Assembly: GCA_030835345.1 (NCBI GenBank)
Contig: JAURPH010000008.1
Coordinates: 23,547-87,546, forward strand
Length of the DNA stretch: 64,000 nucleotides
Direction: 5' to 3'
DNA from: Thermodesulfobacteriota bacterium
GTDB taxonomy: Bacteria; Desulfobacterota_D; UBA1144
Positions 19,801 to 27,382 of the stretch are shown here, one piece after another. Made by a program: the position numbers and the translations under genes. How positions within the stretch are numbered: the first letter of the stretch is position 1; the number at the start of each line of letters is the position of its first letter. A model generated the notes under the pieces. The model was not told where the DNA came from. It saw only the letters and a program-made list of their open reading frames with translations, and searched no databases.

Positions 19801-20211
19801 ACACCCACTTAAAACTATCAGGCCATCAGATTTTTCAAAGAGTAATTTTTTATCTATTCTTGGTTTTCTATAAAATCCTTGTAAATGGCCAAAAGATACC
19901 AATGAGCATAGGTTCTCATATCCTTCTAGATTCATTGCTAATACGGTTAAATGATGTGTTTTATTATTCTCGTTTGTTTTATTTGTATGGTCTTTTGCTA
20001 TATATACTTCACACCCAATTATAGGCTTTACATCACTTTCTTTAGCTTTTTTATAAAATTCATATGCACCGAAAAGATTACCGTGATCAGTTAGAGCAAC
20101 TGATGGCATTCCTTGTCTTTTAACTTCTTCAAAAAGTTCATCAAATTTAATTGCTCCATCTAACAATGAAAACTGAGAATGAAGATGTAAATGAGCAAAA
20201 TCGTTTTTCAT
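16801..20211 (-). CDS. dnaE: DNA polymerase III alpha subunit
   Basis: The replicative polymerase catalytic subunit, 1136 residues (about 1160 in E. coli). Domains in order: N-terminal PHP domain (HLHLHSQFSLLDGA from residue 7), the Pol3 palm with catalytic aspartates in PDIDIDF (397-403) and the third in KFDFLGL, fingers, tandem HhH, an OB-fold region (about 985-1060, VVTIASFITSLD) and the C-terminal domain. It is DnaE1-type, lacking the PolC 3'-5' exonuclease insertion. It stands alone on the minus strand, convergent with the DUF2103-like gene (17-nt overlap) and divergent from ftsY. It has no Shine-Dalgarno; a TATAAT lies only 11 nt upstream of ATG, implying a very short leader. Confidence 0.98.
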   Translation of the reverse strand: MKNDFAHLHLHSQFSLLDGAIKFDELFEEVKRQGMPSVALTDHGNLFGAYEFYKKAKESDVKPIIGCEVYIAKDHTNKTNENNKTHHLTVLAMNLEGYENLCSLVSFGHLQGFYRKPRIDKKLLFEKSDGLIVLSGCLNGEVSHNILKGKKDEALKVASEFKNVLGDRYFIEIQGTCLKEQIRVNKVLKEIAEKLDIKVVATNDCHYLTKNDFHSHDTLLCIQTNALVKEEKRFRFNGNEFYLKSKQEMMDALDGDEESIDNSILIAERCDIKFETDDYRLPKIDEDINYDGIREISDKSLEEKIHNGFISKKDKPLYKERINHEINIIEKMGFEGYFLVVSDFINYAKDNRIPVGPGRGSAAGSLVAFLLDITEVDPIKHGLIFERFLNPERISMPDIDIDFCGEGRDEVIKYVTAKYGKDKVAQIGTFGTMSSKAVVKDVGRVLGFTFADVNKLTNMIPSFRGKVYSLEECYKKVKEFRELVEKDSAFTELYNLSVKLENSVRHSSTHAAGVVISDEPLDKMIPLYRGSKDETVTQYDMNAVEELGFVKFDFLGLKTLTVIKKAKEFIRIKNPLIDEEINKADLNDSKIYNLLAKGLTRGIFQIESSGMKDVLKNLKADKFDDIVALLALYRPGPLDSGMVDEYILRKNGKTKTKYPTPELEDILKETHGLFVYQEQIMKTASVLASFTLGDADLLRRAMGKKKASEMLAQKEKFLKGAESNKINENLAKEIFDTMENFAEYSFNKSHSTAYAYITFQTAYLKAYYPCEFMASLMTTEINNSEKIVSDIRECKEMNIKILPPNINDSGSGFTPLENSISFGLNGIKNLGSNIVKNIEELRQEKNKFDNIFEFLGLMDSRKMNKKTLESLIKSGALDSFGFNRATLFENIEVLQSNVGVNNKKQNDNQETLFSNEEMYQIPEINLRKEWSIFDLSKYEIETLGYSVSVNPLDAVKDKIENLAFKKISTLKDLKDKAVVTIASFITSLDIKSSKRNAKKYAIVNFEDTSGIIEGLIFNDEIEKHEGKLKLGTPLLITGTIENNDDSFKLIVNSFNGNDSIKEIKNLSLPLRVYLKNDITIEESSKLKSILEKYPGESTIEIIFKNNGLKAKISIEDFKINNCDELKKEIKGINCFS

Positions 20212-20222
20212 ATAACATTTTA

Positions 20223-20228
20223 ATTATA
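20223..20228 (-). promoter_or_regulatory. Candidate dnaE -10 element
   Basis: A perfect TATAAT on the minus strand ends 11 nt before the dnaE ATG at 20211. No good -35 is found 16-18 nt upstream. If used, the leader would be about 4-5 nt, consistent with the missing Shine-Dalgarno. Confidence 0.35.
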
Positions 20229-20256
20229 AATGAATTGCAAATGTTTAACATCTTTA

Positions 20257-20285
20257 TTGATAAATTCCAAAAATAGAGACAGAAT
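20257..20285 (+). promoter_or_regulatory. Candidate ftsY promoter
   Basis: TTGATA (20257-20262), a 17-nt spacer and CAGAAT (20280-20285), then 6 nt to the ATG at 20292. Transcription at the usual distance would begin at the start codon itself. The -10 match is only 4 of 6, so this is tentative. Confidence 0.3.
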
Positions 20286-20291
20286 ATTTTT

Positions 20292-21227
20292 ATGTTTGGG
20301 AAAATTAAAGGTTTTTTTACATCTATAAAAGATAAACTGTCTGATAGTAGTAGCAATATAAAAGAAATTGTTTCTTCAGTTTTAAAACAGTCAGTAAAAA
20401 TCGATGAGAATACAATAGAGCTTATTGAAGAAGCTTTGATAATGTCCGATGTCAGTGTTCAGACAACCCAGATTTTGATAGAGAATATTAAGAAGAGAGT
20501 AAAAAATGAGAAATTTGAGAATGAAGCTACAGAAAATTTTTTTTTAGATTTGATTAGTGATGAGGTTGAGAAAATTTTAAAGAGAGATGATTTAGAGTTA
20601 AATCTAAATCCCCATAGATTATCCGTAATCTTAATTTCAGGTGTTAATGGAAGTGGAAAGACTACAACGGTAGGTAAGTTATCGGGTCTTTTAAGAAAAA
20701 TAAGTGATAAAAGAATCATGTTAGTTGCTGCCGATACGTTTCGAGCAGCTGCAATTGATCAATTGAAAGTCTGGTCTGAAAGGTCTAATGTATCCTTTTT
20801 CTCGAATGATCAAAAAGACCCTGCATCAGTAGTCTATTCTGCTCTTGATGATGCTATAAGACAAAATATTGAAATTTTAATTATTGATACTGCTGGCAGA
20901 TTGGCAAATAATTCTAATTTAATGTCAGAAATTAAAAAAATAGAAGATATAGTAATTAAAAAAACCAATTCATTACCACAGGAAACATTACTAGTGCTGG
21001 ATGGTACATCAGGTCAGAATGCGCTCAGTCAAATAGAAAAATTTAAAGAAGTTATAACATTGACAGGTGTCGTTATTACAAAGCTAGATAGTTCATCTAA
21101 AGCAGGATTTGCTATATCCGCTTCACGCGATTTTGACCTACCAATTAAATTTATAGGAGTTGGTGAGAAGCTTGAGGACCTAGTGCCTTTTGATCCATCA
21201 GAATTTAGTAGGGCATTATTTAAATGA
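20292..21227 (+). CDS. ftsY: Signal recognition particle receptor FtsY
   Basis: SRP receptor GTPase that brings ribosome-SRP complexes to the membrane translocon. The 311 residues hold the NG domain only. N domain at about 20-95, then Walker A GVNGSGKTTT (117-126), the insertion-box region DTFRAAAIDQL, DTAGR, TKLD, and the closing GVGEKLEDLVPFDPSEF. There is no methionine-rich M domain, so it is not Ffh. The acidic A domain is essentially absent, replaced by a short amphipathic N-terminus (MFGKIKGFFTSIKDKL) that could bind lipid. It overlaps ribD by 4 nt. Confidence 0.96.
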   Translation: MFGKIKGFFTSIKDKLSDSSSNIKEIVSSVLKQSVKIDENTIELIEEALIMSDVSVQTTQILIENIKKRVKNEKFENEATENFFLDLISDEVEKILKRDDLELNLNPHRLSVILISGVNGSGKTTTVGKLSGLLRKISDKRIMLVAADTFRAAAIDQLKVWSERSNVSFFSNDQKDPASVVYSALDDAIRQNIEILIIDTAGRLANNSNLMSEIKKIEDIVIKKTNSLPQETLLVLDGTSGQNALSQIEKFKEVITLTGVVITKLDSSSKAGFAISASRDFDLPIKFIGVGEKLEDLVPFDPSEFSRALFK

Positions 21228-22312
21228 AAAATTCTAATATAGTTCAATATATGAGGCAGGCTTTTAACCTTGCAAAAAAGGGTATAAATAAAACAGGACT
21301 AAATCCACTAGTTGGAGCATTGATAGTTAAAAATGGAAAAATAATTGGTGAAGGATTTCACAATAAATTTGGTGGAGATCATGCAGAAATAGTCGCTATA
21401 AAAGATGCAGAGAAGAAAAAATATAATGTTAAAGGCTCATTGTTATTTGTGACACTTGAACCTTGTTGTCATGAAAATAAAAAAACACCGCCTTGTACAG
21501 ATAAGATAATAAATAAAGGTTTTAGGAAAGTTTATTTCGGTTCATATGATCCAAACCCATTAGTAAACAAAAGAGGAATTGAAAAATTAAAGAAGCATGG
21601 AATTAAAGTTGAGATGGTGAATTTGAAAAATTCTTTAACTGAAATAAATAAGGGTTTTGAAACTGTTATTCAACATAAAAGACCAAGAATAACATTAAAG
21701 ATTTGTTCAAGTTTAGATGGAAAAATTTTCTCTCGAATCAAAACATCAAGAGATGTTGGAGATGAAAAACAACAGTTAGATGCTAACAACTTAAGGAAGC
21801 TTCACGATGCAATTTTGATTGGTATTAACACTCTAAGAGAGGATAATCCTTTATTGACATTCAGAGGTAAAGGATCAAAGGATTTCATACAACCAAGACC
21901 TATAATTTTAGACTCTCATTTAAGAAGTCCGATTGATTCAAACATTTTTAAAATTGGTAATAAGCCTATAATTTTTACAGAAAATATAAAGAGTTCTATA
22001 AAAGAAAAAAAATTAAAAAAAATAGGGGCAGAAATTATTCTCTTAAATAGTATTACACCAAAAAAAATTATTAATCATCTTTATAAACTAAAATTACAAA
22101 GAATATTAATTGAGGGTGGAGGAAAAGTGTTTTCAAGCTTTATAGAACAAAATTTGTGGGATGAAATTATTTTTTATTATGTAAAGACTATATATGGTAA
22201 AGAAAGTATTTCGATGACAGATTACTTAGATAAGGTTGTTGATATTAGTTCACAATATAAAAGTGAAGTAAAAAAAATAGGTAATAGTTTTAGGGTTAAA
22301 ATAACTAAATGA
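21224..22312 (+). CDS. ribD: Bifunctional riboflavin deaminase/reductase RibD
   Basis: Performs the second and third steps of riboflavin synthesis: deamination of the GTP-derived pyrimidine, then reduction of its ribosyl side chain. It has 362 residues. The N-terminal deaminase has His53 and Glu55 in DHAEIVAI and the zinc cysteines of EPCCHENKKTPPC (81-91). The C-terminal NADPH reductase begins near residue 146 (ITLKICSSLDGK) and contains DAILIGINTLREDNPLLT and LIEGGGKVFSSF. It overlaps ftsY and nadD by 4 nt each. ribE, ribBA and ribH are not adjacent; ribF is found separately at 48 kb. No FMN riboswitch is visible, as expected for a coupled internal gene. Confidence 0.96.
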   Translation: MKNSNIVQYMRQAFNLAKKGINKTGLNPLVGALIVKNGKIIGEGFHNKFGGDHAEIVAIKDAEKKKYNVKGSLLFVTLEPCCHENKKTPPCTDKIINKGFRKVYFGSYDPNPLVNKRGIEKLKKHGIKVEMVNLKNSLTEINKGFETVIQHKRPRITLKICSSLDGKIFSRIKTSRDVGDEKQQLDANNLRKLHDAILIGINTLREDNPLLTFRGKGSKDFIQPRPIILDSHLRSPIDSNIFKIGNKPIIFTENIKSSIKEKKLKKIGAEIILLNSITPKKIINHLYKLKLQRILIEGGGKVFSSFIEQNLWDEIIFYYVKTIYGKESISMTDYLDKVVDISSQYKSEVKKIGNSFRVKITK

Positions 22313-22953
22313 GAGTAGGGGTTTTTGGTGGAACTTTTAATCCAATACATTTGGGGCATGTAAATTTAATCAATACTTCAACCAAATTATTTGGTTTAGA
22401 CAAAGTCATTGTTTTACCTAATTTAAATCCATACTACAAAGAAAATTCTGTTAAAAATTTTGAACATGTTAAAAACATGATAAACATGTCACTCAATTTG
22501 GATTGTGATTTTGAAATATCTGATCTAGAAAAAGATTCTAAGAAAAAACATTATTCTTACAATAGCCTAAAAGAAATCATTTCTTTAAATGGTAAATATA
22601 AATACTATTTCTTTCTTGGTTCGGATACATCTTTAAATTTCAAGGAATGGTATAAATATTCAGATTTATTAGATTTAGTAAATGTTGTGTTTGTTTCTAG
22701 ACCAAAATTTAAATTTTCGTCAGATTTTATTGATGATAAAATTTATTCAAGAAAACTTAATTATAGAGGAATGTTGGTCTATTATAATCATTTGACAAAA
22801 ATGAAAATTATTAAGCTTTCACTTAAGAAAGAAATAGATGTTTCATCTAAAGAATTAAGATTAATGTTAAAGTCTTTTGATGAAAATAAAGTTAAGCAAT
22901 TTGTTAACAATGAAGTTTATGATTATATTATGAAAAATAAGTTGTATTTTTAA
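22309..22953 (+). CDS. nadD: Nicotinate-nucleotide adenylyltransferase
   Basis: Transfers AMP from ATP to nicotinate mononucleotide in NAD synthesis. It has 214 residues. The N-terminal nucleotidyltransferase motif is GGTFNPIHLGHV (residues 7-18), with the HxGH of the family, and YFFLGSDTSLNFKEW gives the nicotinate-binding region. The C-terminal ISSTxxR-type motif is represented by DVSSKELRLML. It lies between ribD (4-nt overlap) and rsfS (1-nt overlap); nadD-rsfS pairing is very common in bacteria. Confidence 0.93.
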   Translation: MRVGVFGGTFNPIHLGHVNLINTSTKLFGLDKVIVLPNLNPYYKENSVKNFEHVKNMINMSLNLDCDFEISDLEKDSKKKHYSYNSLKEIISLNGKYKYYFFLGSDTSLNFKEWYKYSDLLDLVNVVFVSRPKFKFSSDFIDDKIYSRKLNYRGMLVYYNHLTKMKIIKLSLKKEIDVSSKELRLMLKSFDENKVKQFVNNEVYDYIMKNKLYF

Positions 22954-23288
22954 TGAATGATTTATCAAAAATTTTAAATAAAATAATTGAAGAGCTTGAT
23001 TCAAAGAAGGCAATAAGCCCCGTTGTTTTAAATACCCAAGGTGTCTCTTCATTCTCCGACTACTTTATAGTGGCTTCTATGGATTCAGAAAGAGGAGTAA
23101 AAGCACTTTCAGAGCATATTAATGTACTATTAAAAAAAGAATTAAAAATAAATACAAAGACTGATGGACTCTCTTCTCCGAGTTGGGTTATCATAGACAC
23201 TGGAGATATAATGATACATCTCTTCCACAAAGATGCCCGTGAATATTACCAATTGGAATCTTTATGGAATAATGCCGAAAAAAAATAA
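22953..23288 (+). CDS. rsfS: Ribosomal silencing factor RsfS
   Basis: A 111-residue protein that binds uL14 on the 50S subunit and blocks subunit joining in starvation. Signature segments are SSFSDYFIVASMDSERGVKAL (about residues 33-53) and WVIIDTGDIMIHLF followed by REYYQLESLW. The position after nadD is canonical. Its TAA abuts the ftsZ stop on the other strand with no gap. Confidence 0.95.
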   Translation: MNDLSKILNKIIEELDSKKAISPVVLNTQGVSSFSDYFIVASMDSERGVKALSEHINVLLKKELKINTKTDGLSSPSWVIIDTGDIMIHLFHKDAREYYQLESLWNNAEKK

Positions 23289-23297
23289 TTATTTTTT
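23280..23297. other. 18-bp palindrome spanning two stop codons
   Basis: AAAAAATAATTATTTTTT is a perfect palindrome whose centre, TAA|TTA, is the two back-to-back stop codons of the convergent rsfS and ftsZ. It is pure A/T, so hairpin stability would be low. It may act as a weak two-way termination signal or be a result of composition. Confidence 0.35.
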
Positions 23298-24494
23298 AGG
23301 TTTTCTTAAAAATGCTGGTATTTCAAAATGTTCATCATCACCTAGGGGGTGGAGTTCATCAATCTCTGAATTGCCATTACCTTCACCATTTTGATCACTA
23401 GCTTCTAAGTTCTCAATCGATTCATTTAAATCAAAACTTTCTTGATTTGGATCTTCTTCAATTATAGGATTTTCAGCAGAAGCTTCAGTCCTCATAGGGG
23501 AATCACCATCTATACCAGTTGCTATTACAGTAATTCTTACTTTATCACTTAAAGATTCATCTAATACTAAGCCAAATATCAACTCAACACTTCTACTTGC
23601 TTTTGATTTAATATGATTACAAGCTTCATTTAATTCATCAATTGTAAAATTACTTGATGCTGTAACATTAATTAATATTCCTGTAGCACCATCAATGGAA
23701 ATATCTTCAAGTAGTGGGCTTGTTATGGCGTTTTCAGCAGCTTCAACTGCTCTAGATGTTCCTTCTCCTTCACCTGTACCCATGAGAGCTTTGCCACCGC
23801 TTTCTCTCATTATTTTTTTAACATCAGCAAAATCTACATTAATAAATCCTGATCCTACAATAATATCTGCTATTCCTCTGACTGCTTTTGTAAGCACTCC
23901 ATCAGCAGCTCTAAAAGAATCTACAATTCCTGTTATTTGTTGAACATCTTTAAGTCTGTCATTTGGTATAACTATAATGGAATCAACTTCCTCTGTTAAC
24001 TCTTGAATACCTTTATCAGCCTGTGAAATTCTTTTATTTGCTTCAAACTCAAATGGTTTAGTAACAATCGCAATAGTTAAGGCCCCAGCATTTTTTGCTA
24101 GCTTTGCTACTACAGGAGATGCTCCTGTGCCAGTTCCACCACCCATACCAGCAGTTATAAAAACCATGTCAGAACCTTGAAGAGCTTCAGTAATATCATT
24201 TTGATCAGCTTTTGCACATTCGTTTCCAAGGCTTGGATCTCCTCCTACACCTAAACCTTTTGCAATATTTTTTCCTATTTGAATAACTCTTTTAGCTTTT
24301 GACTTCTGAAGATCTTGAAAATCTGAATTAACTGCTATAAATTCTACACCTGTAATATTTTCTGATATCATTGAATTGATTGCATTTCCTCCAGCACCAC
24401 CTACTCCAACTACCTTAATTTTTGCACCAAGGCTTTCAAAAAGGTTGTCTGTTTGGGATCCTGAGATTTCACCTGAAAATTCGAATGTAGGCAT
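23289..24494 (-). CDS. ftsZ: Cell division protein FtsZ
   Basis: Tubulin-like GTPase that forms the division ring. It has 401 residues. The GTP-binding G-box is [11 protein letters not shown] (about 30-40) and the tubulin signature GGGTGTG is at 118-124; the catalytic T7-type loop lies around FADVKKIM. A globular core runs to about residue 320, then an acidic, Asn/Glu-rich linker, then the conserved C-terminal peptide [11 protein letters not shown] that binds FtsA and ZipA-type partners. AAGGAG precedes ATG. It is the last gene of the dcw cluster, separated from ftsA by 102 nt that could hold its own promoter. Confidence 0.99.
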   Translation of the reverse strand: MPTFEFSGEISGSQTDNLFESLGAKIKVVGVGGAGGNAINSMISENITGVEFIAVNSDFQDLQKSKAKRVIQIGKNIAKGLGVGGDPSLGNECAKADQNDITEALQGSDMVFITAGMGGGTGTGASPVVAKLAKNAGALTIAIVTKPFEFEANKRISQADKGIQELTEEVDSIIVIPNDRLKDVQQITGIVDSFRAADGVLTKAVRGIADIIVGSGFINVDFADVKKIMRESGGKALMGTGEGEGTSRAVEAAENAITSPLLEDISIDGATGILINVTASSNFTIDELNEACNHIKSKASRSVELIFGLVLDESLSDKVRITVIATGIDGDSPMRTEASAENPIIEEDPNQESFDLNESIENLEASDQNGEGNGNSEIDELHPLGDDEHFEIPAFLRKPKK

Positions 24495-24518
24495 AAAATA
24501 CTCCTTAATGTCTATATG

Positions 24519-24563
24519 TAGTATTAATTTTGGTATAAAAATACTATATTTAGTATAATTATA
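24519..24563. promoter_or_regulatory. TAGTAT hexamer array and -10 upstream of ftsZ
   Basis: In the 102-nt ftsA-ftsZ gap, the hexamer TAGTAT occurs at 24519-24524 and 24551-24556 and inverted as ATACTA at 24541-24546, starts 22 and 10 nt apart, i.e. about two turns and one turn of helix. On the minus strand a TATAAT (24563-24558) could be the -10 of an ftsZ promoter; its -35 is weak. The array would sit downstream of that -10, as an operator might. Confidence 0.35.
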
Positions 24564-24596
24564 TCTTAGTAATAATGAAAATAATAGTCTATTAAA

Positions 24597-25841
24597 CTAA
24601 AAAAGATCAGAAAACCATGTTTTCATTGTGTTGAAGACCCTTTTAAAGACTTGGGCCTCACGAATACGAATTTTTTGATTTTTCGATGCCACCGCATTTT
24701 TTGAACCCCATACTAAAAGTCCAACACCTGTGGCACATTCTGGCTTAGCGACAAGCTCTTCTAATCCTGATATTTGGTTTGGAACACCCAACCTTACAGG
24801 CATGTTTAATATCTTTTGTGCTAAATAGTCTGCACCTTTGATAGCCATAGAGCCCCCAGTAATAACACAACCAGCCGGAAGCATGTCATAATATCCGGAT
24901 CTCATCATTTCTCTTCTTGCCATTGTAAAAATTTCTTCAAGTCTCGGTTCTATTATGTTTGCTAATTCATTTTTTGTTATCTTTTTCCTTCCTGCACCAG
25001 CAATTTTATCAATTTTAATCTCTTCATCTTGATCAACCAAATCGGCAGAAGCTATCCCATATCTTTCTTTGATTTCTTTAGCGACTTGCTTTGAAGCACC
25101 TAATCCAAAAGAAATATCATTATCAAGAAAATCGCCACCTATTGTTATGTTGCTTGTATATTTAATGGAGCCATCACAAAAAACAGCAATATCAGTTGTA
25201 CCTCCGCCGCAATCAAGCAAAACAACACCTACATCTCTTTCGTCAGGAGTTAATACTGCTTCGCTGGATGCAACTTGCTCTAGAACTAATGACCCAACAT
25301 CAACACCAGAGTTATGAACACATTTAACCAAATTTTTAGCTTGAGTTACTTGAGCTGTTACCATATGGATTTTCGCTTCTAATTTAACACCATATAGCCC
25401 AACAGGATCCTTGATTTTTCTTTCTCCATCTACAATAAATTCTTGAGGCATGACATGAATGACTTCTCTATCCGCAGGTTGAGCTCCGGCTGTAGCTGAT
25501 TCAATAACTCTATCTAAATCTCTTTTCGTAACTTCACGGTTTCTTAAAGTTATCATTCCATGTCCATTCAGACTTCGAATATGACCCCCAGCTATTCCAA
25601 CAATTACACTTGTAATTTCGGTTCCAGCCATTTTTTCCGCATCTTCTATAGCTTGTCTAATTGACTGAACAGTACTATCAATGTTAAGAACTATTCCTCT
25701 TTGTAAACCTTTGGAAGGATGACTGCTGACACCTATGATTTCAACATCACCAGATCCTCTAACTTCAGCAACTAAACATAGAATTTTAGTTGTTCCAATA
25801 TCTAAACCTACTATTACTTCACTTTGTGCCATTTTAGCCAT
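24597..25841 (-). CDS. ftsA: Cell division protein FtsA
   Basis: Actin-fold ATPase that tethers FtsZ to the inner membrane and recruits later division proteins. It has 414 residues. The phosphate-1 motif GLDIGTTKI is at about residues 12-20, followed by the SHS2 insertion, then LLDCGGGTTDIAVF (phosphate-2) and GCVITGGSMAIKGA (adenosine motif). The C-terminal amphipathic membrane-targeting helix is seen at the very end (RVFNTMKTWFSDLF). ATG at 25841 has AGGA 5 nt upstream. It lies 7 nt downstream of ftsQ. Confidence 0.97.
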   Translation of the reverse strand: MAKMAQSEVIVGLDIGTTKILCLVAEVRGSGDVEIIGVSSHPSKGLQRGIVLNIDSTVQSIRQAIEDAEKMAGTEITSVIVGIAGGHIRSLNGHGMITLRNREVTKRDLDRVIESATAGAQPADREVIHVMPQEFIVDGERKIKDPVGLYGVKLEAKIHMVTAQVTQAKNLVKCVHNSGVDVGSLVLEQVASSEAVLTPDERDVGVVLLDCGGGTTDIAVFCDGSIKYTSNITIGGDFLDNDISFGLGASKQVAKEIKERYGIASADLVDQDEEIKIDKIAGAGRKKITKNELANIIEPRLEEIFTMARREMMRSGYYDMLPAGCVITGGSMAIKGADYLAQKILNMPVRLGVPNQISGLEELVAKPECATGVGLLVWGSKNAVASKNQKIRIREAQVFKRVFNTMKTWFSDLF

Positions 25842-25848
25842 TATAATC

Positions 25849-26520
25849 CTAAAGAGTATAATTTACAATACCTTTACTTTTTTCTCTTAAATCTACTAAT
25901 CTAGGTATTCTATTTACTTTTAGACTATCATTAAAAATAATTATTAATTGTTTCAGTTTTACATCAAAATCCTGCATTCCTAAAAGAATAATTTGATTGT
26001 TCGTTGTATATATTTGTGCTCCAATAATTTTATCAATTATAATTTCTGAAATTTCGAAATAGATATTTAAATCTTCTTCAGCGATTTTGTTAAGCAGATT
26101 AGTTGCAATGGTAATATCTTCATCATTTTCCGCTACTAAAAAAGGTAAATTTGGAAAATTTGCAAGATCAGAAAAATAAAAAAAATCTCCATCACTGTCG
26201 ATTAAACCCTTTGTATTTGAATTATTTATTTTGAATATAAAATTTCTTTCAATTATTTGAATTTCAATCTCACTATATGAAAGTAATGATAATTCAATAT
26301 TTTTAATCATTATATTTTCTTTTAATTTTTTTTTAAAAGAATTTTTATTATAAAAAAATACGAAATTGTTTAATAACTCTGATGTTTGGATTATTTCATC
26401 TTCTGCTATGTTTTTATTACCAACTATTTTTATTTTTTTTACTATAGAAAATAAGGGATTAAATATTGTCCAACAAATAATAATTAAAGTCATTAATAAT
26501 AGAGGTAATTTATTTTTCAT
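25849..26520 (-). CDS. ftsQ: Cell division protein FtsQ
   Basis: A 223-residue bitopic divisome protein linking early and late division proteins (partner of FtsL and FtsB). A short cytoplasmic N-terminus (MKNK) is followed by one transmembrane helix (residues 5-20), a POTRA domain beginning VKKIKIVGNKNIAEDEII and a beta domain (about 95-220). Sequence conservation is low as usual; identity rests on the POTRA motif, topology and location between murB and ftsA. It overlaps murB by 11 nt. Confidence 0.88.
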   Translation of the reverse strand: MKNKLPLLLMTLIIICWTIFNPLFSIVKKIKIVGNKNIAEDEIIQTSELLNNFVFFYNKNSFKKKLKENIMIKNIELSLLSYSEIEIQIIERNFIFKINNSNTKGLIDSDGDFFYFSDLANFPNLPFLVAENDEDITIATNLLNKIAEEDLNIYFEISEIIIDKIIGAQIYTTNNQIILLGMQDFDVKLKQLIIIFNDSLKVNRIPRLVDLREKSKGIVNYTL

Positions 26521-27382
26521 TTACAATCTTTACTTCATTTAATAGGTTAATCCCTTTTTTTTGGAGCACTTCCTTTCTTATTTTTTCTATTAGAAGAAAT
26601 ATTTCATCAGGATTAGCATTGCCCTTATTTACTATGTAATTAGCATGTAATCTTGATACTTCAGCATCACCCTCTGATAAACCTTTTAATCCTAAATCTT
26701 CGATTATTTGTCCAGCAAATTTTGGAAGAGGGTTTCTAAATACACTTCCTGCACTAGGTAATTTTACTGGTTGTGTCTTATTCCTATGTTTTAAATATGA
26801 ATTTATATTTTCTTTAGCTTTCACAACATCACCTTTTATAAGTTTAAACTTTGCACTTGTGATAACTTGGCTAGGCTTTATCGAGCTTTTTCTGTATTCA
26901 AATTTAATCTCTTCCTTAGTCAATTCGACTTCTTTATCTTTATCTATGAGAGATACTGAAATTAGATTATCTGAGATTGTTCCTCCATTAGCTCCTGCAT
27001 TTGTTATTAATGCTCCACCTATTGTTCCAGGAATACCAGTTGAAAATTCAAATCCAACAAGTCCATTGTTTAAGCATTTGCTCATAACTAAGCTAAGGGA
27101 TGCTCCGCATTCTACCTTTAATATTTCATTTTCAAAAATAATTGATTTCATTTTCTTTGTACTTATAACAATTGTATCTTTTAAGCTTATAAATAATGTG
27201 TTGGAGCCATTCCCTACTATATATTTTTTACTTTTTAGGCTTAACAGTGTTTTTAATTCATTAGTATTTTTGGGATAAAATATATATGAAACATTACAAC
27301 CTGATCTCCATGTACAATAATCCGACAAGTTTACATTTTTATAATATTCAATTTTTAAAGATTCAAAATCATTCTTATCCAT
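26510..27382 (-). CDS. murB: UDP-N-acetylenolpyruvoylglucosamine reductase
   Basis: FAD enzyme that reduces the enolpyruvyl group to give UDP-MurNAc. It has 290 residues. FAD-binding motifs are IVGNGSNTLF (about 55-64) and the segment GIPGTIGGALITNAGANGG (about 118-136). The catalytic Ser lies in PSAGSVFRNP. The short length points to type II MurB, which lacks the extra Tyr loop of the E. coli enzyme. It overlaps murC by 8 nt and ftsQ by 11 nt. No ddl follows, unlike many dcw clusters. Confidence 0.96.
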   Translation of the reverse strand: MDKNDFESLKIEYYKNVNLSDYCTWRSGCNVSYIFYPKNTNELKTLLSLKSKKYIVGNGSNTLFISLKDTIVISTKKMKSIIFENEILKVECGASLSLVMSKCLNNGLVGFEFSTGIPGTIGGALITNAGANGGTISDNLISVSLIDKDKEVELTKEEIKFEYRKSSIKPSQVITSAKFKLIKGDVVKAKENINSYLKHRNKTQPVKLPSAGSVFRNPLPKFAGQIIEDLGLKGLSEGDAEVSRLHANYIVNKGNANPDEIFLLIEKIRKEVLQKKGINLLNEVKIVNEK

